From a virus, in the IMG/VR virus record IMGVR_UViG_3300029319_000017, positions 23,893 through 87,892 of that record: a DNA stretch of 64,000 nt, one strand, 5' to 3'. The notes below the pieces were generated by a model. That model worked only from the letters and a program-made list of their open reading frames with translations, had not been told where the DNA came from and did no database searches. Numbering within the stretch: position 1 is the stretch's first letter; every line of letters starts with the position of its first letter. The translations under genes were made by a program, and so were the position numbers. Positions 52,894 through 59,790 of the stretch are shown here, in pieces.

Positions 52894-54858
52894 CTAATAA
52901 TAATTAGAATCAAACCATTCTGCTGATGAATTGTCTTCTAATATTTCTTGTACTTCAGAATTGTACATTTCTCTAGTATGATACATACCAACCATTAATG
53001 CCATAGCACGGTCAAAGTTACCTTTATGATTAAACTTAATTAATTCTTGTAATAATGCTAAATCATATATTTTGTGCATGTTTAATACTTGTGTATCATC
53101 TTCATTTGTAGATCTAACTGTATTTAACCAGTCTCTTATGTATATCTCACCTTGTCTTTTTCTAGCTTCTGTCATATGCATACCATATTGACGTTTTACT
53201 TTTTTAGATCTTAAATCTTTTTTATCTAACATCTCAAACTCTTCTTGCAGTCTATGTAATTTTCTATGCCTACGTGCATATGCAATAACTTCACCACGAT
53301 CATTCTCAAATCCTATTTTAGCATTATAATAATCTGCTAACATAAATAAATTTTTATTAAACTCATCTTGTGAGTGTGGTCGTGCAACATAACTAGCAAC
53401 TATCATGTCATCTGGTTGAGATATATTATTTATACGTTTTATAACATATGCAGATCCTAAAGATGATGAATCTGCAGACTGTGATTGTGCATACGGGTCA
53501 TGACAAATAATATACATATTCATAGGCACTTGTTGCTCTGTAGTTTTGTAAGGAGGTTCGTATATTGTTACACATCCTTCTAAATTATCTTCTTTTCTAT
53601 GTGGAAATCTTGTAATAGGACGAGCATCACCATCTAATTTAAATTTAATTTCACCATTATGCCCATAATACAAATAACCATTGTTACCTATGGCTTGTAA
53701 ATTATTTACTTTTACATTATTGTAGTGTTCTTGTAAAGATGCTATGTCAAATAAGTTAGAAGATATTTGTAAAGTAGCTTCTCTTGGATTCATGGGATGT
53801 TCAGCTATATATTGATCATATGCTTTTGGATCATTTGTTCCTTTTTTCTTATCTCTGTTTATTTCTTCAAATTTAACTGCTTGATGCTTTATACTATTCC
53901 CATCTTCGTCAATAAATCCTTCTAAGTTTTCATATATAGGAATAAAATAACCACATTGTGTACCATTACCTCCAGCATCCCACACATTCTCAAAAGCTAA
54001 ACAATCGTAAGAATCAGGATTGTAAAATAGCTCTTCCATACCTTCAAAATCAGCACCTTCTGTACCGCCCGTACCAAATGCTACCATTGTTCCTAATGTT
54101 TTAGATCCTTGACGCATTGTTGGCATTGTAACTTCCCATGCTTTTAATAAACCTGGAAAACTACCTGCTTCTTCAAAAAATATTAGTTCACCAGCTTTAC
54201 CCCTTACTTTATCAGGCGCATCTTTTAAAGACACACCCATTATTTGACTTTTCATTCCTAGTTCTACATCTGCCCCATTTACATTTTTCTTATATCCAGA
54301 CATTTTAATCATTTCTCTATCTCTTAGTCTAGGTTGTGTCCATGCTGTATTGTTATCTACAAAAGATAATATATCCCATGCTTTTGACAATAATCCATCC
54401 CCAATTAAATATTCTTTTTGGCTAGCAAATACAAAATTTTTACTATTTCTTATATGAAAATAATTTCTAGCAAGCATGGCAGCTGCTTTATAAGAATATC
54501 CTTTACGTCTTGCTTTTAAAACAATCATATGTTTATTCTCTTTTCTTGCTTGATCTATAGCATTAAAATATTTCCAATCCCCGTCATAAAATGCAGGAAA
54601 TGTACGCTCTCGTCTTGCTATAATTGTACCATCTGGAAGTTTCTCATCAACAGATCTGTCAATAGGACAATAATTTAAGTAAAAATAATGATTACCTGTA
54701 ATAGTTAGCTCACCAACTGTGTATCCATACAAACATCTTTTTTGTTCTGTATCCCAATATTCGTAGTAATCTTTAGTGCCTGGAAGTGCGGATGTATAAT
54801 ATCCGTGTTTTATAAAATTTAAAGCTGCAGGTCTGAGTCTGTCTGTATTTTTAAGCAT
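52894..54858 (-). CDS. terL: Terminase large subunit, 654 aa
   Basis: The ATPase has the variant Walker A A-R-R-K-G-Y-S-Y-K (residues about 114-122), typical of crAss-like terminases, and Walker B L-I-F-F-E-E-A at about 225. A coupling motif with G-T-G-G-T-E-G follows. The nuclease domain shows Y-I-I-C-H-D-P-Y (about 450) and F-E-N-D-R-G-E (about 518) as metal-binding acidic positions. It cuts concatemers and pumps DNA into the procapsid through the portal, encoded 94 bases downstream. Its start overlaps the preceding small gene by 40 bases. No separate small subunit is recognisable nearby. Confidence 0.92.
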   Translation of the reverse strand: MLKNTDRLRPAALNFIKHGYYTSALPGTKDYYEYWDTEQKRCLYGYTVGELTITGNHYFYLNYCPIDRSVDEKLPDGTIIARRERTFPAFYDGDWKYFNAIDQARKENKHMIVLKARRKGYSYKAAAMLARNYFHIRNSKNFVFASQKEYLIGDGLLSKAWDILSFVDNNTAWTQPRLRDREMIKMSGYKKNVNGADVELGMKSQIMGVSLKDAPDKVRGKAGELIFFEEAGSFPGLLKAWEVTMPTMRQGSKTLGTMVAFGTGGTEGADFEGMEELFYNPDSYDCLAFENVWDAGGNGTQCGYFIPIYENLEGFIDEDGNSIKHQAVKFEEINRDKKKGTNDPKAYDQYIAEHPMNPREATLQISSNLFDIASLQEHYNNVKVNNLQAIGNNGYLYYGHNGEIKFKLDGDARPITRFPHRKEDNLEGCVTIYEPPYKTTEQQVPMNMYIICHDPYAQSQSADSSSLGSAYVIKRINNISQPDDMIVASYVARPHSQDEFNKNLFMLADYYNAKIGFENDRGEVIAYARRHRKLHRLQEEFEMLDKKDLRSKKVKRQYGMHMTEARKRQGEIYIRDWLNTVRSTNEDDTQVLNMHKIYDLALLQELIKFNHKGNFDRAMALMVGMYHTREMYNSEVQEILEDNSSAEWFDSNYY

Positions 54859-55145
54859 TTAGATTTTAATTTATGTAGTTCTGCGCATTTTTCATAATCT
54901 TCTAATTCTTCAAAATGACTAACTAGTAATTCTATTGTTCCTTCATCCCTACCATCACTTGCAATAGGATCAAAAGGTAAAAAGAATTCAGTATATTCTT
55001 CATTTTCTAGTTCTAAATAAATATCATCTAATGTTTTTCTTTTAGTTACAATTAAGAAAGCATTTTCCATTGATTTATTGTAATCTGCTAAATCTTCTAA
55101 AAACTTCATCTCACTATCGTTTTCCTCCATCATATTCCACTGCAT
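54819..55145 (-). CDS. Small acidic protein before the terminase, 108 aa
   Basis: An acidic helical protein with V-T-K-R-K-T-L-D-D-I-Y-L-E-L-E-N at about 33-48 and L-V-S-H-F-E-E-L-E-D-Y-E-K-C-A-E-L at about 78-95. In-frame Met codons at 55133, 55130 and 55109 are alternative starts; the last would reduce overlap with the nuclease gene (stop at 55114). The helical hairpin look of the C-terminus resembles small acidic proteins found next to terminases in crAss-like phages. Its function is not known; a small terminase subunit or adaptor is possible. Confidence 0.55.
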   Translation of the reverse strand: MQWNMMEENDSEMKFLEDLADYNKSMENAFLIVTKRKTLDDIYLELENEEYTEFFLPFDPIASDGRDEGTIELLVSHFEELEDYEKCAELHKLKSKCLKIQTDSDLQL

Positions 55146-55485
55146 AACCTTCTTCTATTAATCTGTCATTAACACAAACTTTAGTAATTGTATCTCGACC
55201 AGATAAAGTGCTAATATGTAACCTGCCTAATACTCTACCATATTTACCTAACTCTTTAGATTCTAGCTCAAATTCATTTGCGCATCCTTCTAACATTTCT
55301 TTTAGCCTTTTTTTAGAAGCTAAACCCATTTTTTTCTCTGCTAAATTTCTTGTTCTAGATTCTGGAGCGTTAATACCAGCTAATCTAATTCTTTTTTTAA
55401 TCTTAATATCAAACCCTAAGTCTATTTCAGCATCAATGGTATCACCATCAACAACTTTAACAGCTTTTGCATTATATGTGTACAT
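55114..55485 (-). CDS. Staphylococcal nuclease-like (thermonuclease) protein, 123 aa
   Basis: I place the start at the ATG at 55485 (M-Y-T-Y-N-A-K); a Met at 55521 would add 12 residues and overlap the small gene upstream. The fold motifs are clear: V-V-D-G-D-T-I-D (11-18), R34 in K-R-I-R-L-A-G, E42 in N-A-P-E-S-R and R84 in K-Y-G-R-V-L-G-R, matching the Arg-Glu-Arg catalytic set of SNase. It would cut DNA or RNA with calcium. It has no signal peptide, so it acts in the cell, perhaps on host nucleic acid or during packaging. It lies two genes from the terminase. Confidence 0.8.
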   Translation of the reverse strand: MYTYNAKAVKVVDGDTIDAEIDLGFDIKIKKRIRLAGINAPESRTRNLAEKKMGLASKKRLKEMLEGCANEFELESKELGKYGRVLGRLHISTLSGRDTITKVCVNDRLIEEGYAVEYDGGKR

Positions 55486-55495
55486 TTTTATTTTT

Positions 55496-55663
55496 TTATT
55501 TCCATAATTCAAACCCCACATTAAAGATCATAATTCTATGTTCTTTAATATCAAAGTTTAAATAAATTTCTAGGATAGTTAAAAACCCTAACCTTAGTGT
55601 GAATTCAAAGATACTACTTTTTTTACCACTTTTCCAAGAATTTATCCAATCTATTTTCATCAT
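55496..55663 (-). CDS. Small hypothetical protein, 55 aa
   Basis: The start ATG at 55663 overlaps the TGA of the upstream gene (ATGA-type junction) and the stop lies 10 bases before the nuclease start. It reads M-M-K-I-D-W-I-N-S-W-K-S-G then F-E-F-T-L-R-L-G-F-L-T-I-L-E-I-Y-L, with a beta pattern to L-W-K at the end. The exact junctions on both sides support a real gene. I do not recognise it. Confidence 0.6.
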   Translation of the reverse strand: MMKIDWINSWKSGKKSSIFEFTLRLGFLTILEIYLNFDIKEHRIMIFNVGFELWK

Positions 55664-56166
55664 TGACTATATTTATTTGTTATTACACCTCCCCTATTTT
55701 GGTTTGCAGCCTGTTCTTCTTTCTTTACTAACTCTTCTAATTTAGATAGGCCAGATACTACATCTCCCATCTTAGATAAGTTAGCAACTAAGTCTTTTGC
55801 TGTAAAAATAGGTTTACCATTATCGTCCATAAGTGTTAAATCTATGTCTCTTAAATATTTTTCTAATTTAGTTACAGATGATCTTGCAGACTTTAATAGT
55901 TTAACAGCAGAGGTTTCTGTTAATTCTTTATATTTATCACAAGCAGCTTTTAATTTACTACTTATGTTTACTTTTTCTTTTTTAAAAATACTTTTTTGTA
56001 CTTCTTCGTTTCTTTTTTCTTCTTCATATACAGAAAATGGGGAGTTATGATCGCACATAAAATATACATACGATAATTCTGCAATTGACAAATTTTTAAA
56101 TTCTAAAATTGTAAGTGCGTACGCAGAGGGTATAACTTTATTATCATTTACTGTTAGTAGATTCAT
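55660..56166 (-). CDS. Conserved crAss-like protein near the terminase, 168 aa
   Basis: The N-terminal V-I-P-S-A-Y-A-L-T-I-L-E-F-K-N-L and Y-V-Y-F-M-C-D-H-N-S-P-F are a recognisable pattern of a protein close to the terminase in Bacteroidota phages. Residues 60-150 are helical with a coiled coil (L-S-K-L-E-E-L-V-K-K-E-E-Q). The size and helical build would suit a small terminase subunit, but I see no clear DNA-binding motif. It overlaps the HU/IHF-like gene upstream by 23 bases. The role is not established. Confidence 0.55.
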   Translation of the reverse strand: MNLLTVNDNKVIPSAYALTILEFKNLSIAELSYVYFMCDHNSPFSVYEEEKRNEEVQKSIFKKEKVNISSKLKAACDKYKELTETSAVKLLKSARSSVTKLEKYLRDIDLTLMDDNGKPIFTAKDLVANLSKMGDVVSGLSKLEELVKKEEQAANQNRGGVITNKYSQ

Positions 56167-56365
56167 TTTTTGTTAGATATTTTAATCTATTTTTATTTAC
56201 ATGGAATTTACCTAAATATGGTAATCGTACTGTTTCAAATTTTCCTTTATTTATTATTTTAGATACAAATTTAAATTGGTGCATAACTATATTTTCTACT
56301 GTTTGCAATGGTAAATTATATTTACTTGCTATCTTTTGTATTATTATCTTCTGCTTTTTTTGCAT
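56144..56365 (-). CDS. HU/IHF-like DNA-binding protein, 73 aa
   Basis: The order I-I-I-Q-K-I-A-S-K-Y-N-L-P, T-V-E-N-I-V-M-H-Q-F-K-F-V then V-R-L-P-Y-L-G-K-F-H-V-N matches the helical base and start of the beta arms of HU/IHF proteins, as in small IHF-like proteins known from crAss-like phages. It is shorter than bacterial HU (about 90 residues), mainly in the arms. It probably bends phage DNA for packaging, replication or transcription. It overlaps both neighbours (44 and 23 bases), so it is part of one transcript. Confidence 0.7.
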   Translation of the reverse strand: MQKKQKIIIQKIASKYNLPLQTVENIVMHQFKFVSKIINKGKFETVRLPYLGKFHVNKNRLKYLTKNESTNSK

Positions 56366-56822
56366 CTTCTATTTTTTTATAAACTAGTTTTAAATTGTTA
56401 GGAGTTAAATCTTTTGCTTTTAAATTACCAAATCCTCTTTTTTCGTTAACTAATTTAGCAGCTTTTATTGCTCTTTTTTTATCTTCTATTAATTGTTTTC
56501 TTTCTTTTTTTTCTTGCTCTTCTTCAAAATTTTTTCTTAACTCAATAGTAGCTTTATCCATAAATACAGGTTTCCATCTTTCTGGTTTGTCAGGACATGT
56601 AGTTGTTTTCCATTTTGCTTTATGTTCTAACAAACATCCACATAAACCACATCGCATATGCTTTTTAATTAAGTGTGGACATTCCATACATGTTTCTAAT
56701 CTTTCCATGTATACTTTATTAGATACATTTGGTGCACCTTCTTTTATATATTTTGCTAGTTCACCAGCAAAATTTTTTGCCATCGTAAATATACTTGGCG
56801 GTTTTGGTTCTTTTTTACTCAT
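56322..56822 (-). CDS. Cys-rich zinc-finger-like protein, 166 aa
   Basis: Residues 48-80 hold C-M-E-C-P-H, C-G-L-C-G-C and C-P-D-K, an arrangement with three Cys clusters resembling the DUF6171-type small zinc-binding proteins of phages and Firmicutes. The rest is helical and Lys/Glu-rich (F-E-E-E-Q-E-K-K-E-R-K). The domain probably binds zinc and may contact nucleic acid or protein. It overlaps the HU/IHF-like gene. The function is not known. Confidence 0.6.
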   Translation of the reverse strand: MSKKEPKPPSIFTMAKNFAGELAKYIKEGAPNVSNKVYMERLETCMECPHLIKKHMRCGLCGCLLEHKAKWKTTTCPDKPERWKPVFMDKATIELRKNFEEEQEKKERKQLIEDKKRAIKAAKLVNEKRGFGNLKAKDLTPNNLKLVYKKIEDAKKAEDNNTKDSK

Positions 56823-56937
56823 ATTTATCTACTTCTATTTTTACTAACTTTCCTTTTGGATCTTGTACTACTATTATTACAAATGGAAATTTAGAAAATT
56901 CACTAATAACATAATAATTATATAATATTGATTTCAA
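56815..56937 (-). CDS. Small overlooked ORF, probable TTG start, 40 aa
   Basis: A frame between the 105-residue gene and the zinc-finger gene reads coding-like: S-I-L-Y-N-Y-Y-V-I-S-E-F-S-K-F-P then V-V-Q-D-P-K-G-K-L-V-K-I-E-V-D-K. There is no ATG; TTG at 56937 is the only plausible start, overlapping the upstream gene by 20 bases. The stop overlaps the next start (ATGAGTAA). The beta-hairpin-like pattern and exact junctions are the evidence. Unknown function. Confidence 0.45.
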   Translation of the reverse strand: MKSILYNYYVISEFSKFPFVIIVVQDPKGKLVKIEVDKYE

Positions 56938-57235
56938 TTTTTTTAATTTGAGGGTTTAACATCTTATTAACTTGATAAGATCCTTTATTAAATGTTAATG
57001 CTCCTTTATCTTTTAATTTTTTTATATAATTATTAAGATCGTTAGGATCATCAAAGTTTAATATTTTTGCTACCTCATCTTTGTTCTTTTTACTACACAA
57101 ATTTTTTCTTTTAGAAGTTATGTTTACTTTTATAAAAGCAGAAATAACTTCTAATTCTTTATTTGTAAGATCAAATATACCATTCCATATTTGTAATCGT
57201 TTATAAATACTATTTGCCTTTATCTTTACTTTCAT
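56918..57235 (-). CDS. Winged-helix-like DNA-binding protein candidate, 105 aa
   Basis: The chain R-L-Q-I-W-N-G-I-F-D-L-T-N-K-E-L-E-V-I-S-A-F followed by D-L-N-N-Y-I-K-K-L-K-D-K-G-A-L has the layout of a winged helix-turn-helix: a first helix, a recognition-type helix at about 67-82 and a wing. It is basic overall, in line with DNA contact. It lies in the early block near the divergent region, where a regulator would fit. The specific target is unknown. It overlaps the gene upstream by 26 bases. Confidence 0.5.
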   Translation of the reverse strand: MKVKIKANSIYKRLQIWNGIFDLTNKELEVISAFIKVNITSKRKNLCSKKNKDEVAKILNFDDPNDLNNYIKKLKDKGALTFNKGSYQVNKMLNPQIKKIEINII

Positions 57236-57398
57236 TTATTGTTAAATAAATTATATATTCATTTTCTTCTATAACTACATCTAAATTCCAAGTACCTGGA
57301 GGGTTTTCTTTTTCCCATCTAGTTAAACTTTCGTTAAAATCTTTTAGTGCATACATAAATTCTACAAAACTAGATAGTCTAAATTCAACTCTTTCCAT
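57210..57398 (-). CDS. Hypothetical small protein, 62 aa
   Basis: I do not recognise it. Residues 1-30 form a helix (F-M-Y-A-L-K-D-F-N-E-S-L-T-R-W-E-K), then a Pro-Pro-Gly turn and a beta hairpin (L-D-V-V-I-E-E-N-E-Y-I-I-Y-L). Overlaps with both neighbours (14 and 26 bases) argue for a real, translationally coupled gene. No Cys, signal or membrane segment is present. Confidence 0.5.
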   Translation of the reverse strand: MERVEFRLSSFVEFMYALKDFNESLTRWEKENPPGTWNLDVVIEENEYIIYLTINESKDKGK

Positions 57399-57630
57399 CT
57401 TTTTTGTGAATTACTGCTTTACCATCTGTTACTACTATCTTAGACTTTTTTGATTGCCTGTTAAATTCAGCAATATGGTTAGTTATGTCTTTTCTACTAC
57501 AAACAAATGATAGAAATACTTGTAATTCTTTCATAGTATATGCAGTATTGTCTTTTAAATTATCAAATTTAGTTTTTGACTCTACCAATTTGTGATAATC
57601 CTCTAGACTAATAGTAACCGTTCCTACCAT
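57385..57630 (-). CDS. Hypothetical protein, 81 aa
   Basis: The start V-T-I-S-L-E-D-Y-H-K-L-V-E is a short beta-helix pattern seen in small phage proteins of unknown function. The middle is helical with one Cys, and the end is basic (K-A-V-I-H-K-K-D-G-K-S). It lies 3 bases after the GroES-like gene and overlaps the next by 14 bases. No function can be read. Confidence 0.5.
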   Translation of the reverse strand: MVGTVTISLEDYHKLVESKTKFDNLKDNTAYTMKELQVFLSFVCSRKDITNHIAEFNRQSKKSKIVVTDGKAVIHKKDGKS

Positions 57631-57633
57631 ATA

Positions 57634-57909
57634 TTAAAATTTACCTAATATATTGTATTCTGCCACTAAAATAAACTCTCCTTCATCCAAATGTAAGACA
57701 CGTGCTTCTACAGTTGGATCTACCATTACAGTATCTCCTACTTTTATAAATTTACACTCAGGTCCTGTAGCTTCAACTGTTAATATATTTGTAACTATAG
57801 AACTTGCTGTCTTATCATCTAAAATAATACCTGAATCTGTTACTTTTTTTGCGGGATTAGGGAGCAATAACCATTGTCCATAAGGTTGAAATTTTATTTT
57901 TTTAGTCAT
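57634..57909 (-). CDS. GroES-like co-chaperonin, 91 aa
   Basis: P-Y-G-Q-W-L-L-L-P-N-P then G-I-I-L-D-D-K (mobile-loop position), V-E-A-T-G-P-E, I-K-V-G-D-T-V-M-V-D-P and a closing E-Y-N-I-L-G-K-F follow the order of Cpn10/GroES: first strand, mobile loop with hydrophobic Ile-Ile-Leu, the V-x-A-x-G-P turn and the D-T-V strand. Length is near the 95 residues of GroES. Like T4 gp31, it could replace or assist host GroES so GroEL folds the phage capsid protein. This partner is inferred. Confidence 0.75.
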   Translation of the reverse strand: MTKKIKFQPYGQWLLLPNPAKKVTDSGIILDDKTASSIVTNILTVEATGPECKFIKVGDTVMVDPTVEARVLHLDEGEFILVAEYNILGKF

Positions 57910-57968
57910 TTTATTATAAATTAGTTTATTGCAAATATATAATAAAAATTTTTAGAAAATAAAACTAA

Positions 57969-58523
57969 CTAAGAATTTTTTTTATTTGTAGTTAAGAAAA
58001 AAATATATTTATTTTCTGGTTTATTCTTCTTATAAAAATATTTAAATGAGTTTGGAATAGTTTCTATATATGGAATTGCTTCATCAAAATTATTTATAGG
58101 ATAATTTTTATTACCCCAAATATATGGCTCATAAACTTTTTGTTTTTTAGATTTTGTTTTTATATATATGTATCCTACTTCTTCATAAGATTTATTTTTA
58201 GGAGCTCTTAAATATTCAGATTCTATTTGTCCATTTACATCAAATCTTTGTTCTAATCGATGACCTGCATCATCAACTTTTTCTTTAAATTGTATATAAA
58301 TGTATTGAAATTTAAAGTCTGGATAAGAATATTTTAAAATAACATGCCCATAAGAAGTTGAATATGCATTTATATAAAAAGCTGTTAATTTTTCTTTATC
58401 AAATCTTGCAATACAAGAAGAATCTTCAATTTCGTTTTGTATTGCAAATTGAGTTATTATATTATTTGGAATAGATTTAAATAGATTTTTTATAAAATCT
58501 ATTTTATAAGTAACACGTCTCAT
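57969..58523 (-). CDS. Hypothetical protein, early gene, 184 aa
   Basis: A basic, aromatic alpha/beta protein: V-T-Y-K-I-D-F-I-K-N-L-F-K-S at the start, H-V-I-L-K-Y-S-Y-P-D-F-K-F-Q-Y-I-Y-I-Q-F at about 78-97 and a Lys-rich C-terminus with K-Y-F-Y-K-K-N-K-P. It is the first sizeable gene of the leftward arm, downstream of the divergent region. No catalytic motif, signal or membrane segment is visible. An early host-directed role is a guess from position only. Confidence 0.5.
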   Translation of the reverse strand: MRRVTYKIDFIKNLFKSIPNNIITQFAIQNEIEDSSCIARFDKEKLTAFYINAYSTSYGHVILKYSYPDFKFQYIYIQFKEKVDDAGHRLEQRFDVNGQIESEYLRAPKNKSYEEVGYIYIKTKSKKQKVYEPYIWGNKNYPINNFDEAIPYIETIPNSFKYFYKKNKPENKYIFFLTTNKKNS

Positions 58524-58770
58524 ATTTCGTTTTTAGATATACCTCTCCCCTAGTGATTTTAGTTTAACTTTGAACTTCTACTTACCGTTTTTAGCCTCCG
58601 TAGGTACATTTCTATCAGCCTATAGTATTACTCCTACCTAAGTTTTATATCAAAGCAATTTGTGGAATTATTGGGGACAACCGTGACTAATAAATTAGTT
58701 CGTAAACCCAACTTCTGACCCTATAACTACCTTTTGGCCCTCTAGGGTGATCTTAGATTCCGTTACAATA

Positions 58771-58845
58771 TTACAATATTCCTATAATAAATGCAAGTAT
58801 TATAATAGAAATATATAAGAAATTTGAAATATCTACTCTTTTCAT
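58771..58845 (-). CDS. Membrane micropeptide, 24 aa
   Basis: An ATG at 58845 opens a frame with M-K-R-V-D-I-S-N-F then a run of Leu/Ile/Ala/Phe/Gly to the stop, the form of a single transmembrane helix with positive N-terminus. It begins about 15 bases after a TAnnTTTG-type -7 element facing the same way. It would be the first gene of the leftward arm. Such short frames occur by chance, so confidence is moderate. Confidence 0.45.
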   Translation of the reverse strand: MKRVDISNFLYISIIILAFIIGIL

Positions 58846-58859
58846 GATCTTGTAATATA

Positions 58860-58867
58860 CAAATCTA
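58860..58867 (-). promoter_or_regulatory. Bacteroidota-type -7 element TAGATTTG, facing left
   Basis: Read on the minus strand, TAGATTTG fits the Bacteroidota -7 consensus TAnnTTTG. It lies about 15 bases before the micropeptide ATG. I see no clear TTG -33 partner at the right distance (only TTTATG), so this is a weak-to-moderate promoter candidate. A phage polymerase promoter would not be expected to follow this rule. Confidence 0.35.
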
Positions 58868-58986
58868 GTGTTAAATAAATGTTACATAAAAATTAAATTT
58901 TGGTAAAAAAATTTTTTAGTGACCTTGATTTGTGAGAGCGTGGGGGTATTCAAAGCCGCACCCCATCTAATTGTTGTATTAACAAG

Positions 58987-59000
58987 TACCCTAGCGGGTA
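58987..59000 (+). other. Stem-loop upstream of the first rightward gene
   Basis: TACCC (58987-58991) and GGGTA (58996-59000) pair around the loop TAGC. It ends 16 bases before the ATG at 59017 and could cover the ribosome site or mark an RNA start. The stem is short (5 bp). Confidence 0.4.
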
Positions 59001-59016
59001 TAAAAATTTATAAGTC

Positions 59017-59295
59017 ATGCAAAAACTATATGCTATAAAATTTAATGAGAAAAATAATGTAGTAACATTATGCGACCAACCACTAGGCGGTGGTACGCAA
59101 TTAGAGGTCTTAGGCGATAAGGTAAAACTTTTCGACCAAGACCTAAACCCAACAAAGTTTGGTTCTTACAAGATATTAGATAGTAACCTATCTACTGAAG
59201 AACTTAAGAAAAAGTTCAGCAAACCTACAGAGGTTAAAGAGCTAAAATGGGGTAAACAGGTTAACGGCGTTCTCTATCAAGTAGAGAAAGCCTAA
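59017..59295 (+). CDS. Hypothetical protein, first rightward gene, 92 aa
   Basis: A small alpha/beta protein: L-Y-A-I-K-F-N-E-K-N-N-V-V-T-L at the start, F-G-S-Y-K-I-L-D-S-N-L-S-T-E-E-L at about 48-63, K-K-K-F-S-K-P-T-E then a final V-L-Y-Q-V-E-K-A. It has one Cys. It is followed at once by a strong terminator (59300-59323), so it is transcribed as a single-gene unit from the divergent region, probably early. Its family is not recognised. Confidence 0.65.
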   Translation: MQKLYAIKFNEKNNVVTLCDQPLGGGTQLEVLGDKVKLFDQDLNPTKFGSYKILDSNLSTEELKKKFSKPTEVKELKWGKQVNGVLYQVEKA

Positions 59296-59299
59296 CCTT

Positions 59300-59323
59300 A
59301 AGGGGACTAACGTCCCCTTTTTT
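59300..59323 (+). terminator. Rho-independent terminator
   Basis: An 8-bp perfect stem (AAGGGGAC / GTCCCCTT) with a TAAC loop, followed by TTTT (59320-59323 and extending the T-run from 59318). It ends the transcript of the 92-residue gene 4 bases after its stop codon. Confidence 0.85.
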
Positions 59324-59393
59324 CTTTTATCGTGTGTGTATGTGTGCTTACTACGCATCACACACGCTATTTTATCGTGTATTATATCGTGCA

Positions 59394-59401
59394 TACATTT
59401 G
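59394..59401 (+). promoter_or_regulatory. Bacteroidota-type -7 element TACATTTG before a membrane protein
   Basis: TACATTTG followed by C fits TAnnTTTGC. A start point a few bases downstream (about 59408) would leave a leader of roughly 30 bases before the ATG at 59440. The -33 region has TTTATCG near 59370 rather than a clear TTTG. It lies after the terminator at 59300-59323, so a new promoter is expected here. Confidence 0.5.
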
Positions 59402-59439
59402 CTTCATCATATAATATAACACTAACTAATTTATTTATT

Positions 59440-59649
59440 ATGAAAAATATACTTTATACTTTTGCTAAACTATTTAAGCATTTCACAATGTTTGTAGTAA
59501 TGATTGCTATGATATTAGCAGGTACTTATTACTTTATCCTGTCATTAATCATGTCATTCAAATATATTATGTTATTCCTTGCTGCATCGTGTATGTTTGC
59601 AGCTGGTGCATTTATGCTTAGTACAATTGTAGACAATCTAAACAAATGA
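59440..59649 (+). CDS. Small membrane protein, 69 aa
   Basis: I start at the ATG at 59440; a Met 36 codons earlier lies before the promoter element and gives an unlikely N-terminus. Two hydrophobic segments cover residues about 15-35 (F-V-V-M-I-A-M-I-L-A-G-T-Y-Y-F) and 40-60 (Y-I-M-L-F-L-A-A-S-C-M-F). The start is Lys-rich (inside-positive). It might be a host-membrane modifier or an early toxin-like protein. The family is not recognised. Confidence 0.55.
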   Translation: MKNILYTFAKLFKHFTMFVVMIAMILAGTYYFILSLIMSFKYIMLFLAASCMFAAGAFMLSTIVDNLNK

Positions 59650-59702
59650 TTATCTACATTGTAATACTATTAGCTACTTATGTATTACTATACGAAGCAT
59701 AA
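59646..59702 (+). CDS. Membrane micropeptide, 18 aa
   Basis: An ATG overlapping the stop of the previous gene (ATGA) starts a frame of Ile/Leu/Val/Tyr residues ending E-A, the length of one membrane helix. Translational coupling to the 69-residue protein is the best evidence. An 11-bp terminator-type stem follows 3 bases after its stop. Confidence 0.4.
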   Translation: MIIYIVILLATYVLLYEA

Positions 59703-59704
59703 CT

Positions 59705-59746
59705 ATAAGGGTAGATCTTGTTGTTGTTAAGGTGGTCTACCCTTAT
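59705..59746 (+). terminator. Long stem-loop, terminator or RNA hairpin
   Basis: ATAAGGGTAGA (59705-59715) and TCTACCCTTAT (59736-59746) are a perfect 11-bp inverted repeat with a 20-base loop (GT-rich). ATTT follows. The stem is stronger than most terminators but the U-run is short, so it may stop transcription or protect the RNA end. Confidence 0.6.
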
Positions 59747-59790
59747 ATTTAATCTAACAGAGTAAACTGTACAAATCATTGATTAATAAT

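Larger units (their letters stand above)
58524..59016. other. Divergent intergenic region with promoter-like and stem-loop signals
   Basis: Between the leftward and rightward arms lie 493 bases. They hold a 24-codon membrane micropeptide frame (58771-58845, minus), a TAnnTTTG-type element facing left at 58860-58867, an AT-rich stretch at about 58860-58920, a TACCC-TAGC-GGGTA stem-loop at 58987-59000 before the first rightward gene, and ACCCTA/TAGGGT arms near 58718-58747. A 23-codon frame ending at 58695 reads S-K-I-T-L-E-G-Q-K-V-V-I-G-S-E-V-G but has no standard start. The rest, 58524-58694, shows no gene. It could serve as an origin or early promoter zone, by inference. Confidence 0.5.

Noticed and set aside
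58524-59016. tRNA or tmRNA gene in the divergent region
   Set aside because: GTTCG-like T-loop sequences were checked, but no matching acceptor, anticodon and T stems could be paired on either strand.
52883-59425. 15-base match ATAATATAACACTAA at 52883 and 59411
   Set aside because: In an AT-rich window of this size such a match is expected by chance; one copy overlaps the end of the terminase gene and no wider similarity surrounds them.
59332-59439. 36-codon N-terminal extension of the membrane protein at 59440
   Set aside because: It begins upstream of the likely promoter element and has no similarity to the rest of the protein; the ATG at 59440 follows a normal leader.
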